Below, in pieces: positions 63,024-64,000 of a DNA stretch of 64,000 bases (its first letter is position 1; each line of letters begins with the position of its first letter). The notes under the pieces are model-generated. The model searched no databases. It was not told the DNA's origin and worked only from the letters and a program-made list of their open reading frames with translations. The DNA comes from Rhizobium sp. BK602. GTDB taxonomy: Bacteria; Pseudomonadota; Alphaproteobacteria; Rhizobiales; Rhizobiaceae. The stretch covers positions 62,001-126,000 of the forward strand of contig NZ_JACIBC010000001.1 of the NCBI RefSeq assembly GCF_014195095.1. Reading direction: 5' to 3'. A program made the position numbers and the translations under genes.

Positions 63024-64000
63024 CTATTCCGCCGCCTTCGTCAACCGCTCCCGCCCGTGTGGACGCGTGAGGTCCAGCTCGGGGCCGACCGGGACGATGC
63101 CGGTGGGATTGATCGTCCGGTGGCTGCGGTAATAATGATCCTTGATATGCCTGAAGTTGGTCGTCTCGGCGACACCGGGGACCTGATAGAGATCCCGCAG
63201 ATATCCCGAAAGGTTCGGATAGTCCTCGATGCGGCGGATGTTGCATTTGAAATGGCCGACATAGACGGCGTCGAAGCGGGCAAGCGTCGTGAATAGCCGC
63301 CAGTCGGCCTCGGTCAGGCGATCGCCTAGGAGGTAACGGCTCTTTTCCAGCCGCTGGTCGAGCCTGTCCAGGGTTTCGAACAGGCGCAGTACGCTCTGCT
63401 CATAGGCATCCTGCGCGGTGGCGAAGCCGGCCTTGTAGACGCCGTTGTTGACCGTGTCGTAGATGGTCTCGTTCAGCGCATCGATCTCTGCGCGAAGCTC
63501 CGAAAGGTAGAAATCATCCTTTGAGCCGGTCAGTCCGTCGAAGGCGCTGTTGAACATGCGGATGATCTCGGCGGATTCGTTGCTGACGATCGTACCGGTC
63601 TGCCTGTCCCAGAGGACTGGGACGGTGACGCGGCCGGAATAATGCGGATCGGCCTTGACGTAGATTTCCCATAGCGCCTTGGCGCCGAAGAGATGATCGA
63701 CCGTGCCGCCGTCCTTGTCTTTGAATTCCCAGCCGTTTTCCAGCATCAGCGGATCGACGATGGAAACGGAGATCAGCTCTTCGAGCTTCTTCAGCTTGCG
63801 GAAGATCAGGGTACGGTGCGCCCAGGGGCAGGCGAGCGAGACATAGAGATGATAGCGTCCGGCCTCCGCCTTGAAGCCGCCTGTGCCGCTCGGCCCGGCT
63901 GCGCCGTCGGCCGTGATCCAGTTGCGGAATTGCGATGCGGCGCGCTTGAAATGGCCTTTGGTTTCCTTCGTGTCGTACCAGACATCCTGCCAGACGCCAT
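63024..64000 (-). CDS. Glutathionyl-hydroquinone reductase (GST superfamily); 5' end outside window
   Basis: At least 325 residues; the frame is open to the right edge, so the N-terminus is missing. The visible part begins near VWQDVWYDTKETKGHFKR. The active-site Cys is in ACPWAHRTLIFRKLK. ENGWEFKDKDGG and VPVLWDRQTGTIVSNESAEIIRMFN follow the YqjG/ECM4 family, which reduces glutathionyl-hydroquinones. C-terminal TNFRHIKDHYYRSHRTINPTGIVPVGP is diagnostic. Confidence 0.93.
   Translation of the reverse strand, partial: GVWQDVWYDTKETKGHFKRAASQFRNWITADGAAGPSGTGGFKAEAGRYHLYVSLACPWAHRTLIFRKLKKLEELISVSIVDPLMLENGWEFKDKDGGTVDHLFGAKALWEIYVKADPHYSGRVTVPVLWDRQTGTIVSNESAEIIRMFNSAFDGLTGSKDDFYLSELRAEIDALNETIYDTVNNGVYKAGFATAQDAYEQSVLRLFETLDRLDQRLEKSRYLLGDRLTEADWRLFTTLARFDAVYVGHFKCNIRRIEDYPNLSGYLRDLYQVPGVAETTNFRHIKDHYYRSHRTINPTGIVPVGPELDLTRPHGRERLTKAAE

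Overview
This window is ordinary high-GC chromosome from an alphaproteobacterium of the Rhizobiaceae (Rhizobium/Agrobacterium/Sinorhizobium type). Four things point there: a BacA/SbmA peptide transporter, a fused trpE(G) gene behind a three-Trp-codon trpL leader, a choXWV-like choline importer, and an ArsR-type regulator that closely resembles NolR. There is no rRNA, tRNA, CRISPR array, prophage or complete insertion sequence. Coding density is high and nearly all genes have recognisable family members. No nod, nif or conjugation genes are seen.

Layout. 1-9 kb: the tail of a PIN-domain toxin, an LLM flavin oxidoreductase behind a perfect palindrome, map, a PadR regulator with a duplicated promoter/start region, bacA, a secreted polysaccharide deacetylase, an NnrU-like membrane protein, a YfgM-like TPR protein and der. 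9-19 kb: an OhrR-like MarR regulator, a toxin fragment, a GT4 glycosyltransferase, a PfkB sugar kinase and a minus-strand oppABCDF operon, divergent from a GH13 alpha-glucosidase. 19-28 kb: a small toxin-antitoxin pair, adenine deaminase, a class III aminotransferase, the NolR-like regulator, a HugZ-family protein, choXWV and thymidine kinase. 28-37 kb: a cytochrome c, a VOC protein, an unknown coiled-coil protein, a DUF2333 protein, a LuxR solo, a secreted ClpP-fold protein, a YqhA-family protein, formate-THF ligase and an extensin-like protein. 37-45 kb: a TonB-dependent haem-type receptor behind an iron-responsive (RirA-type) box, an ABC-F ATPase behind a short leader peptide with strong hairpins, a tandem DUF805 membrane protein, and trpL-trpE(G). 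45-54 kb: bluB, a CDF metal transporter with queF, a DUF2076 protein, a ClpP paralogue, a DeoR-MFS-VOC operon and benE. 54-64 kb: leuA behind a leucine-rich leader peptide, an ABC exporter, small membrane and coiled-coil proteins, an ECF sigma/anti-sigma pair, a TPR protein, a metallophosphoesterase, a NUDIX protein and a glutathionyl-hydroquinone reductase cut by the right edge.

The most interesting signals are regulatory. Three biosynthetic or resistance-type genes (trpE(G), leuA, the ABC-F gene) each follow a short peptide ORF and RNA hairpins. The trp and leu leader ORFs both seem to start at or within a few bases of the predicted transcription start. The PadR gene carries an in-frame 111-bp tandem duplication that copies its operator, ribosome binding site and start codon. 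A strong terminator sits just upstream of the CDF-queF operon and suggests a roughly 115-nt small RNA or attenuated leader. All assignments were made by reading the sequence and recalling family motifs; no database search was run.
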